Source: Qipengyuania qiaonensis
GTDB lineage: Bacteria; Pseudomonadota; Alphaproteobacteria; Sphingomonadales; Sphingomonadaceae
Reading direction: 5' to 3'
DNA length: 55,202 nt
Assembly (NCBI RefSeq): GCF_019711515.1
Contig: NZ_JAIGNO010000015.1
Coordinates: 1 to 55,202, forward strand
Positions 1-8,805 of this stretch are shown one piece after another (position 1 is the first letter of the stretch; each line of letters opens with the position of its first letter). A program made the position numbers and the translations under genes. Under the pieces are notes generated by a model, which made no database searches, was not told the origin of the DNA, and was given only the letters and a program-made list of their open reading frames with translations.

Positions 1-470
1 TGTTCGGTCTACTCGCTACGCTTGTGTCACCGCGTCACCCGCGCCGCCTGCACCCCTCCCGCGCAGCGGGTTCGTGCGACGGCCCAGTTTCAGTCATTGC
101 GGGCGGCCAGGTTCGACAGCAGAAAATTCTTTCGCCCATGAAAATCGGGAAATCAGCAAGGATCGGGATAGCAGCGCATTCTCAACTCGATTCGCGCAGA
201 TTCTGGTGCCGCTGGCGCGGAAATACGTCCTTGCCGTCGCAATTTCGCGCGCGTCGGTCGCTAATTCGCGCTGGGCGCGAAAATTTTCAGAACCGACAGC
301 TTTTGAGCAGTTTGTCCGTAAAGGTCTCGGACCGTCTATAGCCGTTTCAAATCATGAAAATCGTTGAAGATTTGCTCGAATTCTAACTCAGACTGACCCT
401 TGCGTCGAGCAAAAAAGTTCTCATTATGTTCCGTAGAGAGGCTGCCAATGTCAATGTGTGAGAACGCCCA
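1..470. other. Leading stretch without a convincing gene
   Basis: I see no supported gene here. The overlapping short open frames have no ribosome binding site and no recognisable protein motif. The stretch lies upstream of two small DNA-binding genes typical of integrated elements, so it is probably the inner part of a mobile element whose integrase would be outside the window to the left. This placement is inference. Confidence 0.4.
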
Positions 471-677
471 ATGTCCAATACCGAACGCATCATCCGACTG
501 AAGACCGTGCTCGACCGCACAGGTCTCTCTCACTCCACCATCTATCGTAAGATCGCCGAGGGCACTTTCCCGTCACAGGTGAAGATCAGCGTGCACGGCG
601 CGGGTTGGCATGAATCAGCTATCAATCGCTGGATTGCCGATCCTGCGCACTATCGTGAAGAGGAACCGGCAGAATGA
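471..677 (+). CDS. AlpA-family phage/island transcriptional regulator
   Basis: A 68-residue protein that is almost entirely one winged-helix/MerR-like DNA-binding domain. The segment LDRTGLSHSTIYRKIAEGTF (about residues 14-33) is the recognition-helix region typical of AlpA regulators, followed by FPSQVKI and GWHESAINRWI, the usual AlpA C-terminal half. Members of this family act on excisionase or integrase promoters of prophages and integrative elements. The stop codon overlaps the start of the next small HTH gene by four bases (ATGA), so the two are probably co-translated. No integrase is visible nearby, so the target promoter is unknown. Confidence 0.85.
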   Translation: MSNTERIIRLKTVLDRTGLSHSTIYRKIAEGTFPSQVKISVHGAGWHESAINRWIADPAHYREEEPAE

Positions 678-868
678 GCGGGCAGAAACTCGTCGAGCCG
701 ATCTGCGTCCGGGTCAATGACGCCGCCCGCATGATCGGCGTTGGCCGAACAAAACTGTACGAGCTGATTGCCAACGGCGAACTTGAGACGGTCAAGCTCG
801 GCAAGGCAACGCGGGTCACGACGGCCAGTCTTCATAAGCTGGTGGAGCGGCATCGGGCATTGAACTGA
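674..868 (+). CDS. Excisionase-like helix-turn-helix protein
   Basis: A 64-residue protein consisting of one MerR/excisionase-type HTH. VNDAARMIGVGRTKLYELIA (about residues 14-33) is the helix-turn-helix, and ELETVKLGKATRVTTASLHKLV is the beta-wing and closing helix. The fold is shared by phage excisionases and by small island regulators; the sequence does not tell which. It is translationally coupled to the upstream AlpA-type gene through an ATGA overlap. Two adjacent small HTH genes are common at the end of integrative elements, where they control excision. Confidence 0.8.
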   Translation: MSGQKLVEPICVRVNDAARMIGVGRTKLYELIANGELETVKLGKATRVTTASLHKLVERHRALN

Positions 869-1361
869 CCACGTAGCAAACTCGCAAATGGACGGTGTCA
901 AAACGTGCTACTATGCTGCTCTTGGTCGTTCTGCGAACCACACATTCATTCAGCTTTTTCGCCAAAACGCTGAACCGAACCACCGTTAAATGAACGAAAA
1001 TGTGGGGGAGAGTGTGGGGGAGGCCTCGCGCTCACTCCAAGAAAAAAATTGATATCAAAGGGTTATTTTTCCGGTTCGATTCAAGCCCTGCCACCGCCTT
1101 CGAGGCGTATGAAAGCTAGGAAAAACACAAGAATCAGTGGGTGTTATTCTATCGCACTCCGCCTTCGCAGGATCAAGGACGGCCCGACAGACCAGACCAT
1201 ATGCGTCGGATTGCATGGGACTCATCAAGGTAGCTTAGCTGGGAGTGCCATATTTCCCGCAGAGTAATGGGCCTATCCAATTTCGAGATCGAGGCCCGGC
1301 AATCGTGCGGCATGTCGCCGAGACAGTTGCCGGAACGGTGGGGTGGGCCTAGTCAGCCGAA
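869..1361. other. Intergenic stretch between island edge and ketosynthase gene
   Basis: About 490 bases without a supportable gene. A 20-residue open frame at 990-1052 and a 72-residue one at 1049-1267 lack family features and ribosome binding sites. The segment around 1060-1150 is visibly more AT-rich than its surroundings. This is probably the boundary between the mobile element and the conserved chromosome, but I could not identify paired attachment repeats. Confidence 0.4.
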
Positions 1362-2504
1362 ATGATTCAGAGTCAAAAGCCGACCGGGCGCCCTGTCATC
1401 TCTGCAACCGGGCTGTTTACCCCCACCGACACCATCACCAATGAGGAGCTTGTCGAGAGCTTCAACCGCTATGTCGAGCGCTACAATGCGGAGAACGCTG
1501 AAGCGATAGATGCTGGTGAGGTAAAGGCGCTTCAACCCAGTTCGGTCGAGTTCATCGAGAAAGCGAGCGGTATCAAGGCGCGCCACGTAATGGCGAAGGA
1601 GCCGATCCTCGATCCGGATATCATGGCGCCGCGCTGGCCGGAACGTTCTAACGAGGAATTGTCGATCTTGGCCGAGATCGGAGTGGAAGCCGCTCAGCAG
1701 GCGCTTGAGCGGGCTGGGCGTAATCCTGCCGACGTCGATGCAGTCCTGTGCGCCGCGTCGAACATGGAACGGCCCTATCCGGCGATGGCGATAGAGATTC
1801 AGCAAGAGCTGGGCATCGACGGTTTTGGCTTCGACATGAACGTGGCCTGCTCTTCGGCGACCTTCGGCATCCAGACGGCAGCGGACTATATCCGGTCGGG
1901 CAATGCCAAAAGCGTCCTTGTTGTGAGCCCGGAAATTACCAGTGGCCACTTGAACTGGCGCGATCGTGACAGTCACTTCATCTTCGGTGACGTTGCGACC
2001 GCTGTGCTGGTCGAAGATGCGGCGATTGCGCCTGCGGCGCATTGGGACATTCTCGGCACCAGGCTGAAGACGGTTTTCTCGAACAACATTCGCAACAATT
2101 TTGGCTTTCTCAACCGCGCTTCGCCCGGCGGAGAAGGCAGGGCGGACAAGCTTTTCGTTCAGGAAGGACGCAAGGTGTTCAAGGAAGTCGTCCCCATGGT
2201 CGCCGAGATGATCGTTACCGAGGCGGAGAAGCTCGGCCTCGATCCGCAGGCGCTCCGGCGCCTGTGGCTACACCAGGCAAATGCCGGGATGAACCGTCTG
2301 ATCGCGCATCGCGTGCTTGGGCATGAGACAAACTCGGACGAAAGCCCCACCGTGCTGGACACCTATGCCAACACCTCCAGTGCAGGGTCCATCATCGCAT
2401 TTCACAAGCACAGCGACGATCTCGTAGCGGGCGATGAGGGGCTCATCTGCAGCTTCGGTGCGGGGTATTCAGCCGGCGCTGTCTTCGTGCGTAAGGTGGC
2501 ATAA
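1362..2504 (+). CDS. Beta-ketoacyl-ACP synthase III-like (FabH family)
   Basis: A 380-residue thiolase-fold ketosynthase. The catalytic cysteine is Cys163 in NVACSSATFG, the histidine is His304 in LWLHQANAGMN and the asparagine is Asn337 in TYANTSSAGS: the Cys-His-Asn triad of KAS III enzymes, which condense an acyl-CoA or acyl-ACP with malonyl-ACP. It is longer than classical FabH (about 320 residues), with an insertion near residues 35-70, as in the FabH-like paralogues found in many proteobacteria. Its own primer substrate cannot be told from sequence. It precedes psd-pssA, in keeping with lipid synthesis. The start has only a weak ribosome binding site. Confidence 0.85.
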   Translation: MIQSQKPTGRPVISATGLFTPTDTITNEELVESFNRYVERYNAENAEAIDAGEVKALQPSSVEFIEKASGIKARHVMAKEPILDPDIMAPRWPERSNEELSILAEIGVEAAQQALERAGRNPADVDAVLCAASNMERPYPAMAIEIQQELGIDGFGFDMNVACSSATFGIQTAADYIRSGNAKSVLVVSPEITSGHLNWRDRDSHFIFGDVATAVLVEDAAIAPAAHWDILGTRLKTVFSNNIRNNFGFLNRASPGGEGRADKLFVQEGRKVFKEVVPMVAEMIVTEAEKLGLDPQALRRLWLHQANAGMNRLIAHRVLGHETNSDESPTVLDTYANTSSAGSIIAFHKHSDDLVAGDEGLICSFGAGYSAGAVFVRKVA

Positions 2505-2534
2505 CACCTTGTGACTGCTGACCGCAGGGCCTAG

Positions 2535-3296
2535 GTGGCGGGAATGCCAGGTGATCTTCTAGACAATCGTGGCCGCGGCGATGTTCGCTGGTCATGGCCC
2601 CCGATCCATCCCGAGGGACGCAAGTTCGGCGTTATCGCCGTGGTGGTCAGTCTCGTCTTTCTGCTGGGGCTCGACTGGGAAATCGTCGGCTGGCCGCTGC
2701 TATTGCTGTCGCTTGGCGTGTTCGCCTTTTTCCGGGATCCCGAGCGCGTGGTCCCGCAGGACGACAGGCTGATCGTTGCACCTGCCGACGGGCTCGTCTC
2801 GCTTATTGCCGAAGTCGATCCTCCGGCTGAAATGATGATCGACGATGGTAGCGGGCATGCGGGTCTCGATCCCGGTCCGGTGACGCGTATTTCGATCTTC
2901 ATGTCGGTCTTCGATGTCCATATCAACCGCGCCCCGATTGCCGGGACGGTACGCCGCGTCGTCTACATTCCCGGCAGCTTCGTCGATGCAGGCCTCGACA
3001 AGGCGAGCGAGGAGAACGAGCGTCAGCACATCCTGATCGAACGGACCGACGGATTAAAGCTCGGTTTCACCCAGATTGCCGGCCTCGTTGCCCGACGGAT
3101 CGTGCCGTTCGTGAAACCTGGCGACACAGTGGGCGTAGGCCAGCGGGTCGGACTGATCCGGTTCGGTAGCCGGGTGGACGTGTATTTGCCCGCAGGTACG
3201 GACTCGAAGGTTCTGCTGGGGCAACGCGTGATCGCCGGCGAAACCGTGCTGGCGGAAATCGGTTCGCAAGCGCTGATCGAGGGCGTCGCCCAGTGA
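2535..3296 (+). CDS. psd: Phosphatidylserine decarboxylase proenzyme
   Basis: Decarboxylates phosphatidylserine to phosphatidylethanolamine at the inner membrane. The 253-residue protein has two hydrophobic segments at about residues 31-47 and 50-65, the family motif FFRDPER at 65-71, DVHINRAP around 127-134, and the self-processing Gly211-Ser212 in [11 protein letters not shown], where cleavage generates the pyruvoyl group. The length fits the shorter alphaproteobacterial type. A GTG start is used here; an in-frame ATG lies three codons downstream at 2544. It overlaps pssA by four bases (GTGA), so the two successive steps of PE synthesis are co-translated. Confidence 0.95.
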   Translation: MAGMPGDLLDNRGRGDVRWSWPPIHPEGRKFGVIAVVVSLVFLLGLDWEIVGWPLLLLSLGVFAFFRDPERVVPQDDRLIVAPADGLVSLIAEVDPPAEMMIDDGSGHAGLDPGPVTRISIFMSVFDVHINRAPIAGTVRRVVYIPGSFVDAGLDKASEENERQHILIERTDGLKLGFTQIAGLVARRIVPFVKPGDTVGVGQRVGLIRFGSRVDVYLPAGTDSKVLLGQRVIAGETVLAEIGSQALIEGVAQ

Positions 3297-4117
3297 GTCT
3301 CTTGCCGTCCGAGCCGACGCCGGAACCCGAGGAACGCGCGCGACTGGGGCCGAAGGCGGCGGAGGACGAGCGTCCGATGATGGGGCGTTCGCGGGCTTTG
3401 ACGTTACGCGCCATGGTGCCCAATGCGATTACCGCTGCTGCGCTTTGTTCAGGCCTTACCGGTATCCGCTTCGCGATTGGCGAGAATTGGGGCGCGGCGG
3501 TTGCGGCGGTCATCGTTGCAGGATTGCTGGACGGGATCGACGGTCGAATAGCGCGGGCGCTCAAGGCGCAGTCGCGGTTCGGAGCAGAGCTCGACAGTCT
3601 GGCAGATTCGCTCAGCTTCGGAACGGCACCTGCCATCATCATCTATCTCTGGTCCTTGTCGGCCGAGCCTCGTCTCGGCTGGTTCGCTGCGCTGGCCTTT
3701 GCAATTTGCTGCGCCCTTCGGCTTGCCCGCTTCAATGCGCAGATCGACATGAAGGAGCAGCCGCACAAGTCGCTGGGCTTCCTGACGGGAGTGCCGGCAC
3801 CGCTCGGCGCGGGCCTCGCATTCGCGCCGTTCTATCTATGGATGTCCACGGGGCTGGATGAGTTCCGCCATCCGCTGCTGGTAGGCATCTGGCTGGTGGC
3901 GATCGCCCTGCTGATGATCTCGAACATGGCCACGCCGAGCTGGACGTCGTTGCGCCCGCGACGCGGTATCAGGCTCGAAGTGCTTGCTTTTGTCGGACTG
4001 CTGTTTGCAGCTCTTCTGGTCGAGCCATGGTGGACGCTCAGCGCAATATGCGCCGGCTATCTCGTGCTGCTGCCCTACACGTTGCTACGCTATTCGCGGG
4101 TCAGGCGGCGCAGTTAA
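3293..4117 (+). CDS. pssA: CDP-diacylglycerol--serine O-phosphatidyltransferase
   Basis: Makes phosphatidylserine from CDP-diacylglycerol and serine, feeding the psd product encoded just upstream. The 274-residue integral membrane protein carries the CDP-alcohol phosphatidyltransferase motif: Asp83-Gly84, Ala87-Arg88, Gly97, Asp101 and Asp105 in a DG-x2-AR-x8-G-x3-D-x3-D pattern. A charged N-terminal region of about 38 residues precedes the membrane segments. It starts with GTG overlapping the psd stop. The last 17 bases overlap the 3' end of the convergent small gene at 4101-4340. Confidence 0.95.
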   Translation: MSLLPSEPTPEPEERARLGPKAAEDERPMMGRSRALTLRAMVPNAITAAALCSGLTGIRFAIGENWGAAVAAVIVAGLLDGIDGRIARALKAQSRFGAELDSLADSLSFGTAPAIIIYLWSLSAEPRLGWFAALAFAICCALRLARFNAQIDMKEQPHKSLGFLTGVPAPLGAGLAFAPFYLWMSTGLDEFRHPLLVGIWLVAIALLMISNMATPSWTSLRPRRGIRLEVLAFVGLLFAALLVEPWWTLSAICAGYLVLLPYTLLRYSRVRRRS

Positions 4118-4340
4118 TCGCGCCCTTTGCGGCACGAGCCGTACAGGGACGATCGAAACCCGCATTGCCACTGCCCACCGCGACCGGTCTCAGGGACGGT
4201 AGGGCAGGAACTATCTCCCCCTTCAAATCGCGCCGGAGAGCATCGAAGGCGGACCACCAGCGCAGCCCGCTATCGGCAAGCGTACCCGTTGCTGCCACCA
4301 TAACGGCGATTACGAGGGCGATGAGGACCAGTGCGAACAT
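4101..4340 (-). CDS. Small single-pass membrane protein, predicted SOS-regulated
   Basis: A 79-residue protein with a hydrophobic N-terminal segment (FALVLIALVIAVMVAATGTL, residues 2-21) and a short basic, Pro-containing C-terminal part. I do not recognise a family. The start is well supported by AAAGGAG about seven bases upstream. A consensus TTGACA -35 element and a GTTC-N7-GTTC LexA-type box lie 100-130 bases upstream on the same strand (4441-4469), which suggests DNA-damage induction. Small SOS-induced membrane proteins such as Caulobacter SidA inhibit division; a similar role here is inference only. It runs convergently into the end of pssA. Confidence 0.65.
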   Translation of the reverse strand: MFALVLIALVIAVMVAATGTLADSGLRWWSAFDALRRDLKGEIVPALPSLRPVAVGSGNAGFDRPCTARAAKGAINCAA

Positions 4341-4440
4341 TTCGAAATCTCCTTTCCCGGCTGCCGACAAGCCTGTTGACAGGCTGGGGAAATCTGGTGG
4401 AAAACCCGTATGGCCCGCCGGAGGTTCCGACGATGAGAAC

Positions 4441-4469
4441 AATGTTCTTTGTTTGTTCCGATCTGTCAA
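4441..4469 (-). promoter_or_regulatory. Predicted promoter with LexA (SOS) box, minus strand
   Basis: Read on the minus strand, TTGACA (4469-4464) is followed by a 17-base spacer and AACATT (4446-4441). The alphaproteobacterial SOS operator GTTC-N7-GTTC lies at 4444-4458, covering the -10 element and the adjoining spacer, where LexA binding would block RNA polymerase. The box is symmetric in logic and could also affect transcription towards rpsB on the plus strand, but the near-consensus -35 faces the small membrane protein gene. Confidence 0.6.
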
Positions 4470-4691
4470 GCGGTTTCGACGCCGGGATTCCCGATTTTTA
4501 CGACGAATCGAGTCTGGCTTTCTTCGTCCGACCTCGCTAAAGGCGCGCGGTCCGCAAGGGATTCGGTCGATTTCCGGCTGCAACCGAGCGGGCAAATCCA
4601 CATGGAAGGCGCACATACCGGTGCCCGACGCGGGACGCTCCGCACTACGGGTTCCAGCTTTCCAGAGGCATAACCGGAAAGGAATACGATT
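4470..4691 (+). other. rpsB upstream/leader region
   Basis: The bases between the SOS-type promoter and rpsB contain no supportable gene and must hold the rpsB promoter and mRNA leader. AAAGGAA about eight bases before the rpsB ATG is the ribosome binding site. Ribosomal protein S2 genes are often autoregulated through their leader, but I could not identify a conserved structure by eye. Confidence 0.45.
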
Positions 4692-5444
<753 letters not shown>

Positions 5445-5457
5445 GCCCTCTCCAAGC

Positions 5458-5475
5458 GGGCGCCATCATGCGCCC
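5458..5475 (+). other. Hairpin in the rpsB-tsf intercistronic gap
   Basis: GGGCGC (5458-5463) and GCGCCC (5470-5475) form a perfect six-base stem with a six-base loop, 13 bases after the rpsB stop. It lacks a following T-run, so it looks like an mRNA-processing or attenuation structure rather than a full terminator. Partial termination between rpsB and tsf is known in other bacteria. Confidence 0.45.
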
Positions 5476-5554
5476 GTCACAAAGCGGAGTTACGCGCCGG
5501 GCCGCTACCTTAGCAGGCCCGGTGCCCGCACATAATATCTAGAAGGAAACTACC

Positions 5555-6481
5555 ATGGCCGCATTCACTGCCGCTGACGTAAAGGCCCTCCGCGAAAAGA
5601 CCGGCGCGGGCATGATGGACGCCAAGAAGGCGCTCGAAGCCTCGAACGGCGATGTCGAAGCCGCTGTCGATGCGCTGCGCGCCAAGGGCCTGGCCACCGC
5701 CCAGAAGAAGTCGAGCCGCACTGCGGCCGAAGGTCTCGTCGGCGTGACCGTCGAAGGCACCAGGGGCGTGGCTGTCGAAGTCAACTCGGAAACCGACTTC
5801 GTCGCCAAGAACGACCAGTTCCAGGACTTCGTTCGCAAGACCACTCAGGCCGCGCTCGGCACCGATGGCGACGATGTCGAAGCCCTCAAGGCCGCCGCCT
5901 ATCCGACCGGCGGCACCGTTGGCGAGAAGCTGACCGACAATGTTGCGACCATCGGCGAGAACCAGCAGGTTCGCCGGATGAAGACCGTTTCGGTGACCGA
6001 CGGCGTGGTCGTTCCGTACATGCACAACGCTGTCGCGCCCGACCTCGGCAAGATCGGCGTGCTCGTTGCCCTGCAGAGCGAAGGCGACAAGGACAAGCTG
6101 GCCGACCTTGGCAAGAAGCTCGGCATGCACATCGCCGCGGCGTTCCCGCAGGCGCTGACCGCCGAAGGTCTCGACAGCGAAGTGCTCGACCGCGAACGCA
6201 AGATCGCCGCCGAAAAGGCTGCCGAAAGCGGCAAGCCCGCCGAAGTCCAGGCCAAGATGGTCGAAGGCGCGGTAGGCAAATACGCCAAGGAAAATGCCCT
6301 GCTCAGCCAGGTCTTCGTGATGGACAACAAGACCCCCATCGCGCAGGTCGTCGAGCAGGCTGCCAAGGACGTCGGCGCTAAGGTGGAGCTGGTGGATTAC
6401 GTCCGCTTCCAGCTGGGCGAAGGCATCGAGAAGGAAGATAGCGACTTCGCTGCAGAAGTCGCCGCCGCCGTCGCCGGTTAA
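5555..6481 (+). CDS. tsf: Elongation factor Ts
   Basis: The nucleotide-exchange factor that regenerates EF-Tu-GTP. The 308-residue protein begins with the UBA-like domain [20 protein letters not shown] and carries the EF-Ts signature region [15 protein letters not shown] at about residues 77-91, followed by two core subdomains. The start is set by AGAAGGAAA eight bases upstream. It ends just before a strong terminator. In most proteobacteria pyrH follows directly; here a 3.3-kb toxin-immunity insertion separates them. Confidence 0.99.
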   Translation: MAAFTAADVKALREKTGAGMMDAKKALEASNGDVEAAVDALRAKGLATAQKKSSRTAAEGLVGVTVEGTRGVAVEVNSETDFVAKNDQFQDFVRKTTQAALGTDGDDVEALKAAAYPTGGTVGEKLTDNVATIGENQQVRRMKTVSVTDGVVVPYMHNAVAPDLGKIGVLVALQSEGDKDKLADLGKKLGMHIAAAFPQALTAEGLDSEVLDRERKIAAEKAAESGKPAEVQAKMVEGAVGKYAKENALLSQVFVMDNKTPIAQVVEQAAKDVGAKVELVDYVRFQLGEGIEKEDSDFAAEVAAAVAG

Positions 6482-6505
6482 GCGAAAACGCTTCCTACAC
6501 AATCG

Positions 6506-6536
6506 GGCCGCCGGAGTTCGCTCCGGCGGCCTTTTT
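6506..6536 (+). terminator. Rho-independent terminator after tsf
   Basis: A perfect 11-base GC-rich stem (GGCCGCCGGAG and its complement) with a TTCG tetraloop, followed by five T residues. It closes the rpsB-tsf unit, so pyrH and the inserted toxin cassette need their own promoters. Confidence 0.95.
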
Positions 6537-6540
6537 CGTG

Positions 6541-6891
6541 GCGCGCCGGACGAGTCGGTGGGGTTTGGTTGATCAAGTACATTCGGGGGCGCGACCTGCC
6601 ATAGGGGCAGGCACTGGATTGGGCGGAATCACGATTTGAATGAGCCGATGCGAGGGTAGCGTGCGGATTCGATGTAGGAAAGATGCCTTTGCCACCACCG
6701 AGGAAGACGGCAGCTTTCGCCGGTTTGCCGGAGACAGGCGGATTTTCGGCCAACTCCCCGATCGGATACCGCCAGGGCCAGCCGCCGACGACAGGCCAAT
6801 CGTTTCGACCATCCCCCCTAATCCTTTCGATTACAGACACTCGCGGACAAATGCATGAGGTTCTCGCTGGAAATCTCGAGGAGTGCGACCC
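6541..6891. other. Intergenic region upstream of the first toxin gene
   Basis: About 350 bases with no supportable gene on either strand. It must contain the toxin promoter. GAGGAG at 6879-6884 is the toxin ribosome binding site. No terminal inverted repeats or target duplications bordering the insertion could be recognised. Confidence 0.4.
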
Positions 6892-7987
6892 ATGAACATG
6901 ATAGCAGGCGTGATGACGGGCGGGGCAGCAAGCGGGGGCCTGCTCGTGCACGGACCTGCCGGCGATGTGCTGCTTCAGAAAGGTGGCGGTACGCTCGACG
7001 CGCTGTCGGCCCAGGTGTGGGACAGACCCGAAGTCAAGGCGCTCTACGACATGCAGGCGCGCGCGATGGGAATTGCTCCCCAAAAACATCGTCGAGGGGA
7101 GCGCTACCGACGCTAAGGTCCTTGCGGCCTTCAACGACACGTTGAACAATCTCTCGCCGACTGCCGGCGATGCGGGCGAAGCCTCGTTCCTCCAGGAGTT
7201 CCGGCGCGAGGCGCAAGCCACTGCCGCCCGGGTCGACCACGCCGACGGCGCGCGCTTGAACACCCTGTCGGCGCAAGGCGCACTGCCTTCCGTTCCGGCG
7301 CCGGCTGTCGCGGCGCATGCTCCGGGCGCGGCGCTCGCGGCAGAGGCGCTGCCCCTGACTCAAGCCGCAGCGCGCTTCGCGCCCAACAAAGCGTTGATCG
7401 CGAACGGCGGCGCGCTGGCGGCAGGCGCGGGCTATCTAGCCGGAAATGCGGTGCGCGACGGCGCGGTGGCGCCCGGTGGGGCAACGACCAGCGAAATGGC
7501 CATGCGCCCGAAGGGCATGACCAATCCCGATTTGCGCACCACCTCGGACAGCACGAAAAAGGCGATGGCCGACGCCCCCGATCCGTGCAAGACGGGCGAC
7601 GGACAGAACCACCATATCGTGCCCTCCAGCCTGATGACCGACAACAAAGTCTTCCTCGAAGCGATCGGGTTCAAGCTGGACGATCCCGCCAACATGATCC
7701 GCCTGCCGCAGACCGAAGAGCCTCGGACCGATATGGAGAAGCTCTGCGGCGAGCTGCGCCCGCTGCACAATAGAGGCCACGGGAAGGGCAAGGACTATAG
7801 CAATGAGGTGGACACGCAGCTTAAAGACTTAGCCAAACGCATGCAGAAGGGCGAGTTTACGCCGACCGAAGGCAAGGAGAAAGTGGGCAAATTGATGGAC
7901 GAAATCCGTGGTGCGCTGAGATCGGGCCGCTATGATAGTTTGGCGGATCGCGATTTGGCAGACTTCATCGGGAACATAAAGCTTTGA
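6892..7987 (+). pseudogene. AHH-nuclease polymorphic toxin, frameshifted
   Basis: The reading frame begins at 6892 (RBS GAGGAG) and matches the N-terminal region of the toxin at 44354-45391, including KALYDMQARAMGI. It hits a stop at 7114-7116 because of a one-base shift at CCCCAAAAA (7078-7086). Skipping one C restores homology (ASFLQEFRR, ARLNT, ALAAEALP) and an open frame to 7987, giving about 364 residues. The C-terminal part carries NHHIVPSSLMTDNKVFL and later HNRGHGKGKDY, the pattern of HNH/AHH-type toxin nucleases. No signal peptide, PAAR or LXG element is seen. The stop overlaps the TTG start of an Imm11-like gene. It could be a real pseudogene, a phase-variable or programmed +1 shift, or a sequencing error. 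Confidence 0.8.
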
Positions 7988-8802
7988 CCCCATTCCGTTT
8001 CTGGCTGCTCAAACGCGAATATGGCTGGCACAATATCTCCGACTCGCTCGCCGAGGACGGCCTGCTGCGGATGGAGAATGGCAAGGCAATCTGGGATGCC
8101 AATCTCGCCTTTCACTCCCTGTGGCGCCAGGAAGGGCTCAACCCCGGCCCCTGGCCCGACGACGCGCCGGTCCCGCATATCGTGCTCGACGAGCCGGACT
8201 TTCATCCCGACTATTTCGAATGCGAGAGCTGGAGGATCGTCTCCGCGCGCATGGCCGAGGCGATGGCGCTCAAATCCGACGATGCCGATCTCATCCCCGT
8301 GACCCTCACCGGCAATTGCGCGAAAGCCAAGGCTATGGAATATCGCTGGTTGCGCATACGCACCTTCACCGATTTCCTCGATCTTGAGCGCACCAATTGT
8401 AGCTGGGAATGGGCCACATCGCGCAAGACCGGCAATCGCTACCGCGACGTGCATGTTCGCGGCCATATCTGCTTCCTGCCCGAAGCGGTCGCGCCCGCCG
8501 GTCTCTTCGAGGACGAGAGCGGCGCAAGCATCTTTGCCACCGACGCGCTGGCGCTGCGGGTGATCGAGGCGGGCTGCGTGGGCATGATCTTCGACCACCC
8601 GTTCTGGAAACTGTCCGCGCGCGTGCGGATCGTGCGCGGGCGCAACGGACCCGAGCGGCACATCTATAACGACACCTTCGCCCATTACACCTGCACCGAA
8701 ATCGGCTGGGAAGACGCCGATGCCGGACCGGCCAGTCTCGACGATTACGGTCCCGAGAGATGGGGCGAGGAAAGTAACGGCCCCGTGCAGCGGGATTACT
8801 AG
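7984..8802 (+). CDS. Imm11/DUF1629-like immunity protein, copy 1
   Basis: A 272-residue cytosolic protein directly coupled to the AHH toxin: its TTG start overlaps the toxin TGA. FTDFLDLERTNCSW in the middle, and an ending with ASIFATDALALRVIEAGC followed by VGMIFDHPFW, resemble the Imm11/DUF1629 pattern of a central LD-x-E strand and a late 'sd.....i...G..G..F' helix-strand. Imm11 proteins neutralise toxins of polymorphic systems, often AHH nucleases. A TTG start is odd, but the third truncated copy conserves the same initial PFRFWLLK, so the start is supported. It is paired with a near-identical copy four bases downstream. Confidence 0.7.
   Translation: MTPFRFWLLKREYGWHNISDSLAEDGLLRMENGKAIWDANLAFHSLWRQEGLNPGPWPDDAPVPHIVLDEPDFHPDYFECESWRIVSARMAEAMALKSDDADLIPVTLTGNCAKAKAMEYRWLRIRTFTDFLDLERTNCSWEWATSRKTGNRYRDVHVRGHICFLPEAVAPAGLFEDESGASIFATDALALRVIEAGCVGMIFDHPFWKLSARVRIVRGRNGPERHIYNDTFAHYTCTEIGWEDADAGPASLDDYGPERWGEESNGPVQRDY
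8468..8749 (+). repeat. 282-bp block identical to 9290-9571
   Basis: Within the two tandem immunity genes, positions 8468-8749 and 9290-9571 (offset 822) read identically base for base, while the first halves of the genes differ at scattered positions, including ATTTACGAGCATCATCGC versus ATCTGGGATGCCAATCTC-type replacements. The sharp change from divergent to identical suggests recent gene conversion or unequal crossing-over after an older duplication. Confidence 0.85.
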
Positions 8803-8805
8803 GCC

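Noticed and set aside
990..1052. A 20-residue frame in the gap after the excisionase-like gene
   Set aside because: No ribosome binding site, no family resemblance, and the downstream frame is unrelated.
1069..1100. GGTTCGATTC followed by CCACCG resembling the T-arm and 3' end of a tRNA or tmRNA
   Set aside because: The bases flanking the loop do not pair as a five-base T-stem and no acceptor or anticodon arm could be built, so it was not called as an attachment remnant.
4375..4392. AGCCTGTTGACAGGCT palindrome containing TTGACA on the plus strand
   Set aside because: No acceptable -10 follows at 16-18 bases, so it was not called as the rpsB promoter; it is noted only as a palindrome.
6892..7116. 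Treating the 74-residue N-terminal frame as a separate small gene
   Set aside because: Homology with the second toxin continues in the +1 frame beyond the stop, so it is the front of one frameshifted gene.
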